62,013 nucleotides of DNA from Myxococcales bacterium (GCA_016191785.1 JACPVJ010000161.1:1-62013); one strand, 5' to 3'; shown: positions 28,549-39,408, counted from the first letter of the stretch. Made by a program: numbers and translations. The notes: generated by a model from the sequence alone, not told the origin.

Positions 28549-29596
28549 GGTCATCCGCGATGCGGCGGTGAGCCGCAGGCATGGCGAGCGCCTGGAGCTG
28601 GGTGGGCGTGACGTATCGCCCGTCCGGGCGGGCTCTCGGGCTGCAGCGGTAGACGTCGAGGGTGATCCGGAAGCGGGTGATGCTGTGCTGCAGCGTCCGC
28701 AAGTGCTCGACCTGGGTCACTGGCGTGCCCAGCGCTCGACCGAGCGCCCGCGCGGGCGCTTCTCGAGCCGCGATCTCGGCGTGGGGAAAGGACCACAGCC
28801 CCGCCCAGCGTAGGGCGCCGGCGGGGACCTGCTTCACAAGCCAGTGGCCGCGCCGTTCGACCAGCGCAGCGACCGTGTGAAGCGCGCTCGGCCGCGCGCG
28901 CTGGGCGACCTCGGGCAGCTCGGCTTGGCGGCTGGATGCCCGGGCGACACAGGGCCCCTGCCACGGGCAGCGTTCGCACCCGGGCGCCTTCGGCGTGCAC
29001 ACCATGGCGCCGAGCTCCATCAGCGCTTGGTTGAAGGTGCTGGCCCCACGCGCGGGGACCAGCGCCTCGGCGCGGCGCCACAGCTCGGCCTTGAGCGGCT
29101 GCTTTCGGGGATCACCTCGCGCGCCATCGAGCCGACACAGCACGCGCTCCACGTTGCCGTCCACGATCGCGGCCCGGGTGCCGTGCGCGATGCTGGCGAT
29201 GGCTCCGGCGGTGTAGGGGCCGACGCCGGGCAGACGGCGCAGCGTCGCGACGTCGCCGGGGATCCGACCGCCGAGCTCACGCTCGACCATCCGCGCGCCC
29301 TCGAGCAAGCCTCGGGCCCGCGAGTAGTAGCCAAGGCCTTGCCACGCGTGGAGCACGTCGTCGGTCCGGGACCGGGCCAGCGCCGTGACCGTGGGGAAGC
29401 GGCGCATCCAGCGCTCGAAGTAGGGGATGACCGTCGCGACCTGGGTCTGCTGGAGCATCACCTCGCTGACCCAGATGGCGTAGGGGTCGCTCGTGCGCCG
29501 CCAGGGCAGGTCGCGAGCGTGCGTTCGGTACCAGGCGAGCAGCGTGCGCCGGAGCTCAGCCGAGCTTGCCGACGTTGTCTTCCCAGTTCTCGCCAT
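28490..29596 (-). CDS. mutY: A/G-specific adenine DNA glycosylase MutY
   Basis: A 368-residue DNA glycosylase. N-terminal blocks RDLPWRRTSDPYAIWVSEVM (with LQQTQVATVIPYF next), the helix-hairpin-helix LRRLPGVGPYTAGAI, the catalytic Asp in AAIVDGNVERVL, and the [4Fe-4S] site C-x6-C-x2-C-x5-C (CTPKAPGCERCPWQGPC) are all present. The C-terminal 130 residues are the NUDIX-like MutY domain that reads 8-oxoguanine. It removes A mispaired with 8-oxoG. The ATG at 29596 lies inside the upstream GFA gene (41-bp overlap), in a three-gene minus-strand operon. Confidence 0.93.
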   Translation of the reverse strand: MARTGKTTSASSAELRRTLLAWYRTHARDLPWRRTSDPYAIWVSEVMLQQTQVATVIPYFERWMRRFPTVTALARSRTDDVLHAWQGLGYYSRARGLLEGARMVERELGGRIPGDVATLRRLPGVGPYTAGAIASIAHGTRAAIVDGNVERVLCRLDGARGDPRKQPLKAELWRRAEALVPARGASTFNQALMELGAMVCTPKAPGCERCPWQGPCVARASSRQAELPEVAQRARPSALHTVAALVERRGHWLVKQVPAGALRWAGLWSFPHAEIAAREAPARALGRALGTPVTQVEHLRTLQHSITRFRITLDVYRCSPRARPDGRYVTPTQLQALAMPAAHRRIADDLTSVGRAPVPARAKTRSRP

Positions 29597-29933
29597 CGAA
29601 GCTCGTCAGTTGGAAGCGCGGGTAGAGGGCGCGATCGAGGCACCGGACGTTGACGTCGATCCGATCGGGGTGGGAGCGCGGCGTGTAGAACGGGTGGATG
29701 CCGCAGGTCTTGCAGAATCGATGGCGTGCGACCCCAGTGTTGAAGCGGTACTCGCTCAGCTGGTCTTCGCCCGACACCAGCTCGAAGTCGTCGGGTGGCA
29801 CAATCAGGTGCAGAAAGCCCAACCTGTGACAGATGCTGCAATTGCAGTCGATGGCCTCGAACTTCCTGACCGCGACCCGGAAGCGCACCGCACCGCAGTG
29901 ACAGCTGCCGGCGTGCCACTCGGCGCTGGTCAC
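29556..29933 (-). CDS. GFA / CENP-V-domain zinc protein
   Basis: A 125-residue protein of the glutathione-dependent formaldehyde-activating (GFA) fold. The zinc cysteines appear in order: GSCHCGAVRF, DCNCSICHRLG and RFCKTCGIHPFY. Members are named after a formaldehyde-glutathione enzyme, but most, including this one, have no tested activity. The GTG start overlaps the TGA of the upstream MBL gene by 4 nt, and the gene runs 41 bp into mutY, so all three are one operon. Confidence 0.88.
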   Translation of the reverse strand: MTSAEWHAGSCHCGAVRFRVAVRKFEAIDCNCSICHRLGFLHLIVPPDDFELVSGEDQLSEYRFNTGVARHRFCKTCGIHPFYTPRSHPDRIDVNVRCLDRALYPRFQLTSFDGENWEDNVGKLG

Positions 29934-30763
29934 GAGGCGCGCTCTCGGCAACGCTCGAGCTCGACCGGATCGTGGGCCGAGAACACCCGCACCTCGTCCG
30001 AGCTCTCGCGAACCAGCGCGCGCAGCCGCTCTTGGTTCTTGACCCGGGCGCGGCCGTCGATCTCGACGATGCGCTGGAAGACGTCGAGCAGGGGCGGGCA
30101 ACGCCGGCGATCGGGCGCCATTTCCAGGCGGTGGAAGTACGCGTCGCCGGCGTGGAGCAGCCAACCGCCCGGGGTCTGTACCGCCACCCCAGAGTGGCCG
30201 CGGGTGTGGCCGTGGAGCGGGACCAGCAAGATCTCGGGCGGGAGCCCGTCGAGATCGCGCACGGCCTCGAACCCGAACCAGTGCTCGCCCTTCGGGCGGT
30301 ACACCGCCCACTTCGGATCGTGAGCGAAGTGCGCGCGAACGTAGCGCGTGCGTTCGAGGCGGGTCTGGGGGTGGAGCGCGGCGCCCTGCTCGGTCGCGTG
30401 GACGTGCACCGTCGCCTTGGGGAAGTCGGCGATGCCGCCGGCGTGATCGAGGTCGCAGTGGGTGAGCACCACGTGACGGACGTCGTCCCGCGAGAAACCC
30501 AGAGCCTCGACCTGGCGCACCGCGGTCTCGTTCGGATCTCGCACCGGGTTGGCGAAGAGCAGGAACTGCCGGCCGATGGTCCGCTCGGGGCTGTCGACGT
30601 CCTTCAGGCCGAGGCCCGAGTCGACCAGCACGAGGCCCGCCGGCGTCTCGACCAGCAGGCAGTGGCAGACCAGCTTCGCGGGCCCCGAGAGCGAGCCGCT
30701 GCCGCTCAGCAGGCGTCCGCCGTACGGGCAGAGGGTGGCGCAGTTGAGGTGGTGGACTTTCAT
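29930..30763 (-). CDS. MBL-fold hydrolase related to AHL lactonases
   Basis: A 277-residue metallo-beta-lactamase-fold enzyme. The N-terminus (MKVHHLNCATLCPYGG) and overall order fit the AttM/AiiB-like group. The metal motif is LTHCDLDHAGG, so the usual HxHxDH reads HxDxDH, followed by GHTRGHSGV, LHAGDAYF and VFSAHDP. The changed second metal ligand may alter activity, so lactonase function is uncertain. ATG 30763 is preferred to the upstream in-frame start at 30793. It is the first gene of the MBL-GFA-MutY operon. Confidence 0.82.
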   Translation of the reverse strand: MKVHHLNCATLCPYGGRLLSGSGSLSGPAKLVCHCLLVETPAGLVLVDSGLGLKDVDSPERTIGRQFLLFANPVRDPNETAVRQVEALGFSRDDVRHVVLTHCDLDHAGGIADFPKATVHVHATEQGAALHPQTRLERTRYVRAHFAHDPKWAVYRPKGEHWFGFEAVRDLDGLPPEILLVPLHGHTRGHSGVAVQTPGGWLLHAGDAYFHRLEMAPDRRRCPPLLDVFQRIVEIDGRARVKNQERLRALVRESSDEVRVFSAHDPVELERCRERAS

Positions 30764-30817
30764 GGTCAGGCCAGGACTCGGCCGTACCACCACTCGGCGC
30801 TCAGCGACAATGGGCTA

Positions 30818-31912
30818 TCAGGGCGTGGTGCAGGCAGCGCTGTTCGAGACGACCACGTCGTCGACATTCCAGCCGCCGCCGGTGTAGGCGCTGCTCGACG
30901 CGACCCGGTAGCAGAAGCGCACCCTGAAGGTGGAGCTCTTGTAGGCCGAGACGTCGAACTTCTGCTGGGTCCAGCTGGTGTCGTTGACGCCGCCTCCGGA
31001 CGGGACGGAATACACGCTGTTCCAGGTCGAGCCGTTGCTGGACACGTCGACCTTGGAATAGACGTAGCTCGGGTAGTCGGTGTGCAGGTGGCGCCAGTAC
31101 GACAAGTGCAGCGTCGACGCGCTCGCCGCGTTGATGGTGGGGCTGGTCATGCAGATGTCGACGCTGCTGATGGTCATGGGGTAGCAGCCACCCAGCACCA
31201 CACCGGCGACCTTGCCGTCGCCGCTGTGATCGGTGCCCGGGTCTTGCCCGCCGGAGCTGCACGACGTCGACGCCATCGCGTTGCCGATCTGCCAGTTCGT
31301 GTCCAAGGTCCACCCCTTCGTCGTCGCGAAGGTGTCGCTGAAGTAGTTCACGCAGCTTCCGCCGCCGGTCCCGCCGCTTCCGCCGAAGCCGCCGGTCCCG
31401 CCGGTCCCACCGAAGCCGCCGGTCCCACCGAAACCGCCGGTCCCACCGAAGCCGCCGGTCCCACCGAAGCCACCGGTCCCACCGAAGCCGCCGGTCCCAC
31501 CGAAGCCGCCGGTCCCACCGAAGCCGCCGGTCCCACCGAAGCCACCGGTCCCACCGAAGCCACCGGTGCCGCCGAAGCCGCCGGTTCCGCCGGTACCACC
31601 CTTGCCGCCGGTGCCGCCGAAGCCACCGGTGCCACCGAAGCCGCCGGTTCCGCCCTTGCCGCCGGTGCCACCGACACCCCCGGTTCCGCCCACGCCCCCG
31701 GTCGCGCCGGCGCCGCCGAAGCCGCCGGTCGCGCCCGAGCCGCCGAAGCCGCCGGCTGCGCCCGAGCCACCGAAGCCGCCGGCTGCGCCCGAGCCGCCGG
31801 TCGCCGCGCCGCCGTCGGGTGCCGGGCCGCCACCCCCAGAGCCGGCGCCCCCGCAGGCGGCGATCATTGCAAGCGCAAACAGACCCAGTCCGACAGCCGC
31901 ACGCGAGCTCAT
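30818..31912 (-). CDS. Lipoprotein with FGGTGG repeat linker and C-terminal beta-sandwich-like domain
   Basis: A 364-residue lipoprotein (lipobox ALAMIAAC). Residues about 45-180 are an almost perfect hexapeptide repeat GGTGGF/GGTGGK encoded by an 18-bp tandem repeat. The C-terminal 175 residues contain CVNYFSDTFATTKGWTLDTN, HLSYWRHLHTDYPSYVYSKV and FRVRFCYRVASS, a beta-rich pattern resembling MAM/jelly-roll carbohydrate-binding sandwiches. ATG 31912 is fixed by a TATGAT hexamer 7 nt upstream, so the two earlier ATGs at 31924 and 31921, which overlap that hexamer, are rejected. Likely displayed on the surface. Confidence 0.83.
   Translation of the reverse strand: MSSRAAVGLGLFALAMIAACGGAGSGGGGPAPDGGAATGGSGAAGGFGGSGAAGGFGGSGATGGFGGAGATGGVGGTGGVGGTGGKGGTGGFGGTGGFGGTGGKGGTGGTGGFGGTGGFGGTGGFGGTGGFGGTGGFGGTGGFGGTGGFGGTGGFGGTGGFGGTGGFGGTGGTGGFGGSGGTGGGSCVNYFSDTFATTKGWTLDTNWQIGNAMASTSCSSGGQDPGTDHSGDGKVAGVVLGGCYPMTISSVDICMTSPTINAASASTLHLSYWRHLHTDYPSYVYSKVDVSSNGSTWNSVYSVPSGGGVNDTSWTQQKFDVSAYKSSTFRVRFCYRVASSSAYTGGGWNVDDVVVSNSAACTTP
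31378..31800. repeat. 18-bp tandem repeat coding for GGTGGF
   Basis: The plus-strand unit CCGGTCCCACCGAAGCCG is repeated many times with third-base variants, then degrades toward the lipoprotein N-terminus (GGSGAAGGF-type units). The central copies are near-identical, which indicates recent expansion. Confidence 0.85.
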
Positions 31913-31919
31913 GGCGGCC

Positions 31920-31925
31920 ATCATA
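31920..31925 (-). promoter_or_regulatory. -10-like TATGAT, leaderless promoter of the FGGTGG lipoprotein
   Basis: TATGAT on the minus strand is followed by 7 nt and ATG 31912. It is the closest match to the bacterial -10 consensus among these sites. Confidence 0.6.
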
Positions 31926-31980
31926 CGCGAACCCGGGCCGGCGTCTTCCCGTGACGCTTCGCTCTTCCCCGATGACGCGG

Positions 31981-31986
31981 TAAGCT
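31981..31986 (+). promoter_or_regulatory. -10-like TAAGCT before the TPR protein
   Basis: TAAGCT is followed by 10 nt and ATG 31997; transcripts would have a leader of 3-4 nt at most. Confidence 0.45.
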
Positions 31987-31996
31987 CCCGCCTCTG

Positions 31997-33118
31997 ATGC
32001 ACGGGCCCAGCGAAATGCCGCTCGAGTCCATCCGTACGGATGGCTGGTTCGAGCGTATCGGGGAGAGCATTGGCAGCTTCCAGGCCCTGTGCGACATCAT
32101 CGGCGCCCGTTTCTTCGCCTTCGCGATGATCACCGGCGCCCGGATCACCGCCCTCACGGTCGACCGCAGGAACCCGGACAACACGCTGGTCGACTTCGTG
32201 GTGGGTGCCCCGGACGCAGAGGTCACGGACTCCGATACCCAGCGGCTGACCTTGGCTGACTTTCGCCGCCGCCTGGTGGCAGCGCTGGTCACCGAAGAGC
32301 CCATCGCCCCGCCGCCGACCCGCCCCACCGACACCGAGGCCGTCCAGCTCCACATCGGCGTGCGCTACCTGCTCCTCGCGCCGCTCTACGGCTACAGCCT
32401 GACCAAGCTCACGGTCTCGGGCGGCGACTCGTTCATCGACCTGTCCCACGACGGCATCGACGAGCGCTACGACCTGGGCGAGCTCCGGGCGAGGATCCGG
32501 ACCCACGTTCGCGAAGAGCTGGACCGGGTGCAGCGCGGTGGCCGGAGCGCCATCGATCTCGGACGCATCACCGAGGCCGAGGCCGCCGAGAAGCGCGGCG
32601 AGCCGCTCCGGGTCATCGAGCTCTTGGGCGCCTGGCCCGCCCCGTTGGCGATCTTCCTCCGCACGCCGGAAGGGCAGCTCTTGGCGCCGGACACTCGCGC
32701 GCTCATTGCCCGGGGGCTCGGCTATCTCGGCTCGGCGTGCATCACCCTCGCCGAGGTGCAAAAGGGCGAAGAAATCCTCCGACTCGGCGTGCAATACGCC
32801 GGGGACGGTCCGGCCGCCTCCGAGATCTACGCCCGGCTGGGCGAGTCGATGGTGCGCAGCGACCGCCACGGAGAGGCCATTGGCCCCCTGCGCCGGGCGA
32901 TGAACCTGGGGGCCGACGGCGCGCGGATCTGGCCGCTGCTCGCCCGGGCGCTCGCCGAGCGGGGCCGGCTGGTCGCGGCCTACGGGGCGGTGCTCGAAGC
33001 CCGGGCCGCCGGCGCGGAGGGGCCGGCGCTCGACGCCAGCGTCGATCGGATCCAACGGGGTCTGGGACCAGGCCTCGACGCGTGGCGCACCCTGGTCGAG
33101 TCCGCCAGCCGCAGATAA
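31997..33118 (+). CDS. Cytoplasmic TPR-like protein of unknown function
   Basis: A 373-residue soluble protein without signal peptide or membrane helix. The first 130 residues form a mixed alpha/beta part I do not recognise (IIGARFFAFAMITGARITAL). The C-terminal 180 residues are helical and TPR-like: YLGSACITLAEVQKGEEILR, AASEIYARLGESMVRSDRHG, EAIGPLRRAMNLGADGARIW. It is a single gene in the 84-bp gap after the divergent lipoprotein and before the nuo operon. It may be a scaffold or adaptor protein. Confidence 0.72.
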   Translation: MHGPSEMPLESIRTDGWFERIGESIGSFQALCDIIGARFFAFAMITGARITALTVDRRNPDNTLVDFVVGAPDAEVTDSDTQRLTLADFRRRLVAALVTEEPIAPPPTRPTDTEAVQLHIGVRYLLLAPLYGYSLTKLTVSGGDSFIDLSHDGIDERYDLGELRARIRTHVREELDRVQRGGRSAIDLGRITEAEAAEKRGEPLRVIELLGAWPAPLAIFLRTPEGQLLAPDTRALIARGLGYLGSACITLAEVQKGEEILRLGVQYAGDGPAASEIYARLGESMVRSDRHGEAIGPLRRAMNLGADGARIWPLLARALAERGRLVAAYGAVLEARAAGAEGPALDASVDRIQRGLGPGLDAWRTLVESASRR

Positions 33119-33159
33119 CCCGAGCCAATTCCGAGGCTTCGGTCGGGCGGGTTCGGGGC

Positions 33160-33165
33160 TAGGCT
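33160..33165 (+). promoter_or_regulatory. Likely -10 (TAGGCT) of the nuo operon
   Basis: TAGGCT lies 102 nt before the nuoA ATG, predicting a leader of about 95 nt. The leader (about 33172-33267) is GC-rich; I see no riboswitch pattern in it. Confidence 0.35.
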
Positions 33166-33267
33166 AGCGCCGGCTCGCTGTGGTACACGCTCCGAGCGTT
33201 CACGCGAGATTTCCGCGGGTTACGGCCGATGGCCGTGGGCCCCAGGGCGTCTGCCACGGATTGAAAG

Positions 33268-33627
33268 ATGACCGAGCTCTACTTGCCGATGTTCATCATG
33301 TTCGCGATCGCCGCGGGGATCTGCGCGGTGATGTTCCTGGGTGGCCAGTACCTGGGCCCCAAGAACCCGACGCCCGAAAAGCGGCTGCCGTTCGAGTGCG
33401 GCAACGACACCGCCGGCACGCGTGGGGTGCGCCTGAGCGTGAAGTTCTACCTGACCGCCATCCTGTTCGTCGTCTTCGACATCGAGGCGGTGTTCATCTA
33501 CCCCTGGGCCGCGCTGTTCAAGGGCCTCGGGTGGTCGGGGTTCATGACCATGCTGGTGTTCATCGTCGCCCTCTTGGTGGCGCTCGCCTACTGCTGGAAG
33601 AAGGGAGCCCTCGAATGGGAGAGCTGA
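33268..33627 (+). CDS. nuoA: NADH-quinone oxidoreductase subunit A
   Basis: A 119-residue complex I membrane subunit with three helices. The conserved loop KRLPFECGNDTAGTRGVRLSVKFYLTAILF and FDIEAVFIYPWAALF are diagnostic (Glu/Asp in FDIE). It starts the operon; its stop overlaps nuoB by 13 bp. Confidence 0.96.
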   Translation: MTELYLPMFIMFAIAAGICAVMFLGGQYLGPKNPTPEKRLPFECGNDTAGTRGVRLSVKFYLTAILFVVFDIEAVFIYPWAALFKGLGWSGFMTMLVFIVALLVALAYCWKKGALEWES

Positions 33628-34196
33628 GAACCCCCACCGTTCAAGAGGTGCTCGAGACCGGTCAAGGTCAGGGCTTCGCCACCACAAAGTTCGAGGACCT
33701 GCTGGCCTGGGCGCAGAAGTACTCGCTCTTCATGTACCCGTTCGTGACCGCCTGCTGCGGCATGGAGTTCATGTCCGTCTCGGGCCCGCGCTTCGACCAC
33801 TCGCGCTTCGGCGCCGAGGTGCCGCGCTTCACCCCGCGGCAGAGTGACCTCTTGTGGGTGGTGGGCACCATCGTGCAGCGCCAGGCCCCGGTCTTGAAGC
33901 GCATCTACGAGCAAATGGCCGATCCCAAGTGGGTGCTGGCCTTCGGCACCTGCGCGTCGGTGGGCGGGTTCTACGACAACTACGCGTGCGTCGCCGGCAT
34001 CGACAAGATCATCCCCGCCGACGTCTACATTCCGGGCTGCCCCCCCCGGCCCGAGGCGGTGCTCGACGGGCTGATGCTGCTCCAAGACAAGATCCAGTCC
34101 GGCGACCGCCGGCCGGGCATCGTCAAACCTCGGTTCGACCCCGTAGCCCGCCCCGACATGGGCGTGGTGCAGCTTCGCCGTTCGAAGCACGGGTGA
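33615..34196 (+). CDS. nuoB: NADH-quinone oxidoreductase subunit B
   Basis: A 193-residue subunit that binds the terminal N2 [4Fe-4S] cluster next to the quinone site. Tandem cysteines TACCGMEF, then GTCASVGG and YIPGCPPRPEA supply the four ligands. ATG 33615 lies inside the nuoA end and is preceded by AAGGGAG. The upstream open frame to 33180 is not coding for this protein. Confidence 0.96.
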   Translation: MGELRTPTVQEVLETGQGQGFATTKFEDLLAWAQKYSLFMYPFVTACCGMEFMSVSGPRFDHSRFGAEVPRFTPRQSDLLWVVGTIVQRQAPVLKRIYEQMADPKWVLAFGTCASVGGFYDNYACVAGIDKIIPADVYIPGCPPRPEAVLDGLMLLQDKIQSGDRRPGIVKPRFDPVARPDMGVVQLRRSKHG

Positions 34197-34233
34197 GTCG
34201 ACTGAAGGCCCTTTCGTCCCCGAGGACCCACCG

Positions 34234-34806
34234 ATGGCCAAAGCTCTGCTCCAACTGATCAAGCTCGAGTTCCCCGACGCGGTGCTCGAGACTCATTCGC
34301 AACACGGCGACGACACCGTCGTGGTCGAGCCCGGCGCGTGGAAGGCCGTGGCGCGCTTCTGCAAAGAGCAGCTCGCGATGGAGATGCTGGCGGATCTGAC
34401 CTGCGTCGACTTCTTGCACCGTGAGCCGCGCTTCGACGTGGTGGCCCACCTGCACTCGCTGTCGAAGGGCCAGCGCTTGCGCCTGAAGGCGCGGGTGGGC
34501 GACCCCGAGGGCGAGCACGCCGAGATCGAGTCGGTGAGCGAGCTCTGGGGCTCGGCCAACTGGGCCGAGCGAGAGGCGTGGGACATGTTCGGCGTGGTGT
34601 TCACCGGGCACCCAGACCTGCGACGCATCCTCACCTATCCCGAGTTCGTCGGGCACGCGCTGCGCAAGGACTACCCGGCCGATCGAATCCAGCCGCTGGT
34701 GCCGTACCGCGAGGTCGACAACATCGAGAAGCTGCCGCCCTTCGACCAGCACGAGGGCATGAGCTTCGGGCGGCAGACCCACCTGGCTTCACGGGGGGAC
34801 GACTGA
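34234..34806 (+). CDS. nuoC: NADH-quinone oxidoreductase subunit C
   Basis: A 190-residue 30-kDa complex I subunit. Family blocks are LTCVDFLHREPRFDVVAHLH, the signature WAEREAWDMFGVVFTGHPDL, and RRILTYPEF...LRKDYPAD. It is separate from nuoD, unlike in E. coli, where they are fused. Its TGA overlaps the nuoD ATG by one base. Confidence 0.95.
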   Translation: MAKALLQLIKLEFPDAVLETHSQHGDDTVVVEPGAWKAVARFCKEQLAMEMLADLTCVDFLHREPRFDVVAHLHSLSKGQRLRLKARVGDPEGEHAEIESVSELWGSANWAEREAWDMFGVVFTGHPDLRRILTYPEFVGHALRKDYPADRIQPLVPYREVDNIEKLPPFDQHEGMSFGRQTHLASRGDD

Positions 34807-36020
34807 TGGAGCCCCTGGACCGAGATCTGGACGCCTCGGAGATCGAGCTCGCTGCCGAGCCGATGCTGATCAACGTGGGCCCCTCGCACCCCGCGATGCA
34901 CGGCACGGTACGCGTGGTGATGGAGCTGTCGGGCGAGACCATCGAGCGCTGCGACGTTCAGGTCGGCTACCTGCACCGCGGCTTCGAGAAGATGTGCGAG
35001 CGCGGCACCTGGACGCAGGTCTACCCCTACGTCGACCGCTGCAACTACGTCTCGCCGATGCTGAACAACGTCGGCTTCTCGCTGGCGTGCGAGAAGATGC
35101 TGGGCATCGAGGTGCCCGAGCGCTGCCAGTGGTACCGCATGATCCTGGGCGAGCTGGCGCGCCTCTCGGACCACCTGACCTGCGACGGCGCCATGGCGAT
35201 GGAGCTCGGGGCGTTCACCCCGTTCTTGTGGATGGTCAAGGCGCGCGAGCTGGTCTGGGACGTGATGGAAGAAGAGACCGGCGCGCGGCTGACCCACAGC
35301 TTCGGCCGCGTGGGCGGCATGGCGGCCCCCCCCACGCCGGGCTTCAAGGAGCACGTGCGGGCGGTGGTCGATCAGATCCGCCACGTGATGGACGAGGTGA
35401 AGCGCCTCTTGCTCGGCAACCGCATCTTTCTCGACCGCCTCGAGGGGGTGGGCGTGATCAGCGTGGACGACGCGGTGTCGCTCGGCTGGACGGGCCCCGC
35501 CTTGCGCGCGGCCGGCGTGGCGTACGACGTGCGCAAGTCGTACCCCTACCTCAAGTACGGCGAGGTCGACTTCGACGTGCCCGTTGGCAGCGCCAGCGAC
35601 TGCTACGACCGCTTCATGGTGCGCATCGAAGAGATGGAGCAGAGCGCTCGCATCATCGATCAGTGCCTGGAGCGCATGGCCGACGACGGCCCGATCAACG
35701 TGGACGACCCGCGGGTGGTGCTGCCGCCCAAGGACGAGGTCTACACCACGATCGAGGGCACCATCCGCCACTTCAAGATCGTGATGGAGGGGCTGAAGCT
35801 GCCGGCGGGCGAGGTCTACAGCTACACCGAGGGCGGCAACGGTGAGCTCGGCTTCTACATGGTGAGCGACGGCAGCGGCACGCCCTTCCGGGTGCGCATC
35901 CGCCCGCCGTGCTTCTACGTGACGGGTGGGCTCGAGCGGGTGATCACCGGCCAAATGGTGGCCGACGTGGTCCCCTGCTTCGGCAGCCTGAACATGATTG
36001 GTGGCGAGTGTGACAGGTAG
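34806..36020 (+). CDS. nuoD: NADH-quinone oxidoreductase subunit D
   Basis: A 404-residue 49-kDa subunit forming the quinone pocket with NuoB. It begins near NVGPSHPAMHGTVRVVMELS, with YLHRGFEKMCE, YVDRCNYVSPMLNNVGF and the C-terminal PPCFYVTGGLERVITGQMVA then SLNMIGGECDR. The ATG at 34806 is coupled to nuoC. The next gene is nuoG; nuoE and nuoF, which usually follow, are missing. Confidence 0.96.
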   Translation: MEPLDRDLDASEIELAAEPMLINVGPSHPAMHGTVRVVMELSGETIERCDVQVGYLHRGFEKMCERGTWTQVYPYVDRCNYVSPMLNNVGFSLACEKMLGIEVPERCQWYRMILGELARLSDHLTCDGAMAMELGAFTPFLWMVKARELVWDVMEEETGARLTHSFGRVGGMAAPPTPGFKEHVRAVVDQIRHVMDEVKRLLLGNRIFLDRLEGVGVISVDDAVSLGWTGPALRAAGVAYDVRKSYPYLKYGEVDFDVPVGSASDCYDRFMVRIEEMEQSARIIDQCLERMADDGPINVDDPRVVLPPKDEVYTTIEGTIRHFKIVMEGLKLPAGEVYSYTEGGNGELGFYMVSDGSGTPFRVRIRPPCFYVTGGLERVITGQMVADVVPCFGSLNMIGGECDR

Positions 36021-36026
36021 CGTCGA

Positions 36027-37621
<1,595 letters not shown>

Positions 37622-37625
<4 letters not shown>

Positions 37626-39400
37626 CGTTGGAGCTGATCCTACTTTCCGCCGGCAAGGCCCTGTTCATGGTCATGTTCGGCATGAACCTGGCCGTGATCA
37701 TGACCTGGGCGGATCGCCGCCAGGGCGCGATGATCAACGACCGCGTGGGTCCGAACCGTGCGGTGGTCTGGCTGCCGAAGCGGGTGGCCCAGGGCATGGT
37801 GCTCGCGCCGGCCGTGCTGATCGCCGCGGCCATCGTCGGCTACGTCTACACCCACAAGGTCGAGGGCGCTCCGCGCCTGGGGCGCGCGTTGCTCTTCAGC
37901 CAGCTGGCCGTCTTCGGGCTGTGGGCCACGCTGCTCGCCATCGGCGGTCGCGTCGCGCGGAGCGGAGTCAAGAACAGCTTCGACGCGTGGGTGGCCAGCA
38001 TCGGCGACCCGCGCAGCTTCCTCTGGCTGGGCCTCGGCGCCCACGCAGTGACCCTGAGTGCGGCCGGCCTCTTGCGCGGCACCGACCTCGGTCGCACGCT
38101 GCGCGACGTGGGCGCGAGCGCGGGCCCGGCGGTGTTCGCCGCCTCGGTGATCGGCGGCGCGGCCTACGCCGCGTGGTCCTTCGAGCGAGTCGATCGAGTG
38201 GGGCTGCGCCTGTTCGGGCTGCTGCACCCTGCCGCCGACGGCCTGAAGACGATCTGGAAAGAAGACTTCATCCCGCCGAACGCCGACAAGCTGCTCCACA
38301 GCCTGGCGCCCATCATCTCGTTCTTTCCCGCGCTGGTGGTGCTGGCGGTGGTCCCCTTCGGCGACACGCTGTGCTTCGGCAGCAAGGCCGGGCGCATCGA
38401 CTTGACCCAGGTGATGCGGGTGGTTCCGCGCGAGGGGCTGTGCACCGAGGGGGCGGTGCCCCTGCAGGTGCTCGACGTGAACGTCGGCCTGCTCTACTTC
38501 TTCGCCGTGGCGGGCACCGGCATCGTCGGCGCCGCGCTGGCGGGCTGGGCCAGCGACAACAAGTTCAGCTTGCTCGGCGGCGTGCGCGCCGCGAGCCAGA
38601 TGGTGTCCTACGAGGTCACCCTGGGGCTGACGCTGGTCGGCGCGATGATGGTCTACGGCACGCTGCGCATCGACGAGATGGTGCGTTGGCAGTCCCAGAA
38701 CACCTGGGGCGTCTTCGTGCAGCCGCTGGCCTTCGTGCTCTTCCTCACGGCGTCGATCGCCGAGTCCAAGCGCATCCCGTTCGACCTGCCCGAGGGCGAG
38801 AGCGAGCTCGTGGCGGGGTACTTCACCGAGTACTCGGGGATGAAGTTCGCGATGTTCTACTTCTCGGAGTACGTCGCGGTGGTCGCTTCGAGCGTGCTCC
38901 TGGCCGTGCTCTTCCTCGGCGGCTGGCACCTGCCGTTCATCGACCGCTCGGGGATCCACCTGCAGATCGGCGACACCGTCCTCTTCCACCAGACGCTCTC
39001 GCACGTCGCGGTGATCGTCATCGGCGTCCTGGCGTTCATCGGCAAGGTGGTGGGCATCTGCTGGCTCAACCTGATGATCCGCTGGACCTTGCCGCGCTTC
39101 CGCTACGATCAGCTGATGCGCCTCAGCTGGCGCAAGCTCTTGCCCGCGTCGCTGGTCAACATCTTGGTCACCGGCCTCTTGATGCTGCTCGTCGCCGGCG
39201 CGAGCGCCAGCGTGCAGGCGGGCCTGAAGGTCGCCGCCGACGTGACCCAGCTGGTGGTCGCGGTGGCCGGGCTCTCGCTCGGGATCTGGTTCATTGCCTT
39301 CGTGACCAGCCCGGTGAAGAAGAAGCGCATCCTGGCGTCGACCGCCGCGCAGTTTGCCGCGCACCTGGGCGGCACCCGCACCGCGCGCATGGGAGCCTGA
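37622..39400 (+). CDS. nuoH: NADH-quinone oxidoreductase subunit H, enlarged by an inserted membrane segment
   Basis: A 592-residue subunit; the family is normally about 325-350. The core is intact: MINDRVGPNRA, KTIWKEDFIPPNADKLLHSL, GWASDNKFSLLGGVRAASQM, SYEVTLGL, IPFDLPEGESELVAGYFTEY, SGMKFAMFYFSEY and LPRFRYDQLMRLSWRKLLP. Between RVGPNRA (residues about 41-46) and RLFGLLHPAADGLKT (about 195) there are about 150 extra residues with three to four hydrophobic helices. A further smaller insertion (about residues 245-280, GDTLCFGSKAG to GAVPLQ) precedes the next helix. There is no frameshift, and base and codon use are like the rest. NuoH carries the quinone channel and links to the proton pump. 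Confidence 0.93.
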
Positions 39401-39408
39401 GACGAGAC

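Noticed and set aside
29930..30763. Calling the MBL protein a quorum-quenching lactonase
   Set aside because: The second metal-ligand histidine is replaced (HCDLDH), so activity cannot be assumed.
31378..31800. Regular repeat array that could be mistaken for CRISPR
   Set aside because: 18-bp units without spacers, in frame inside a lipoprotein gene; no cas genes in the window.
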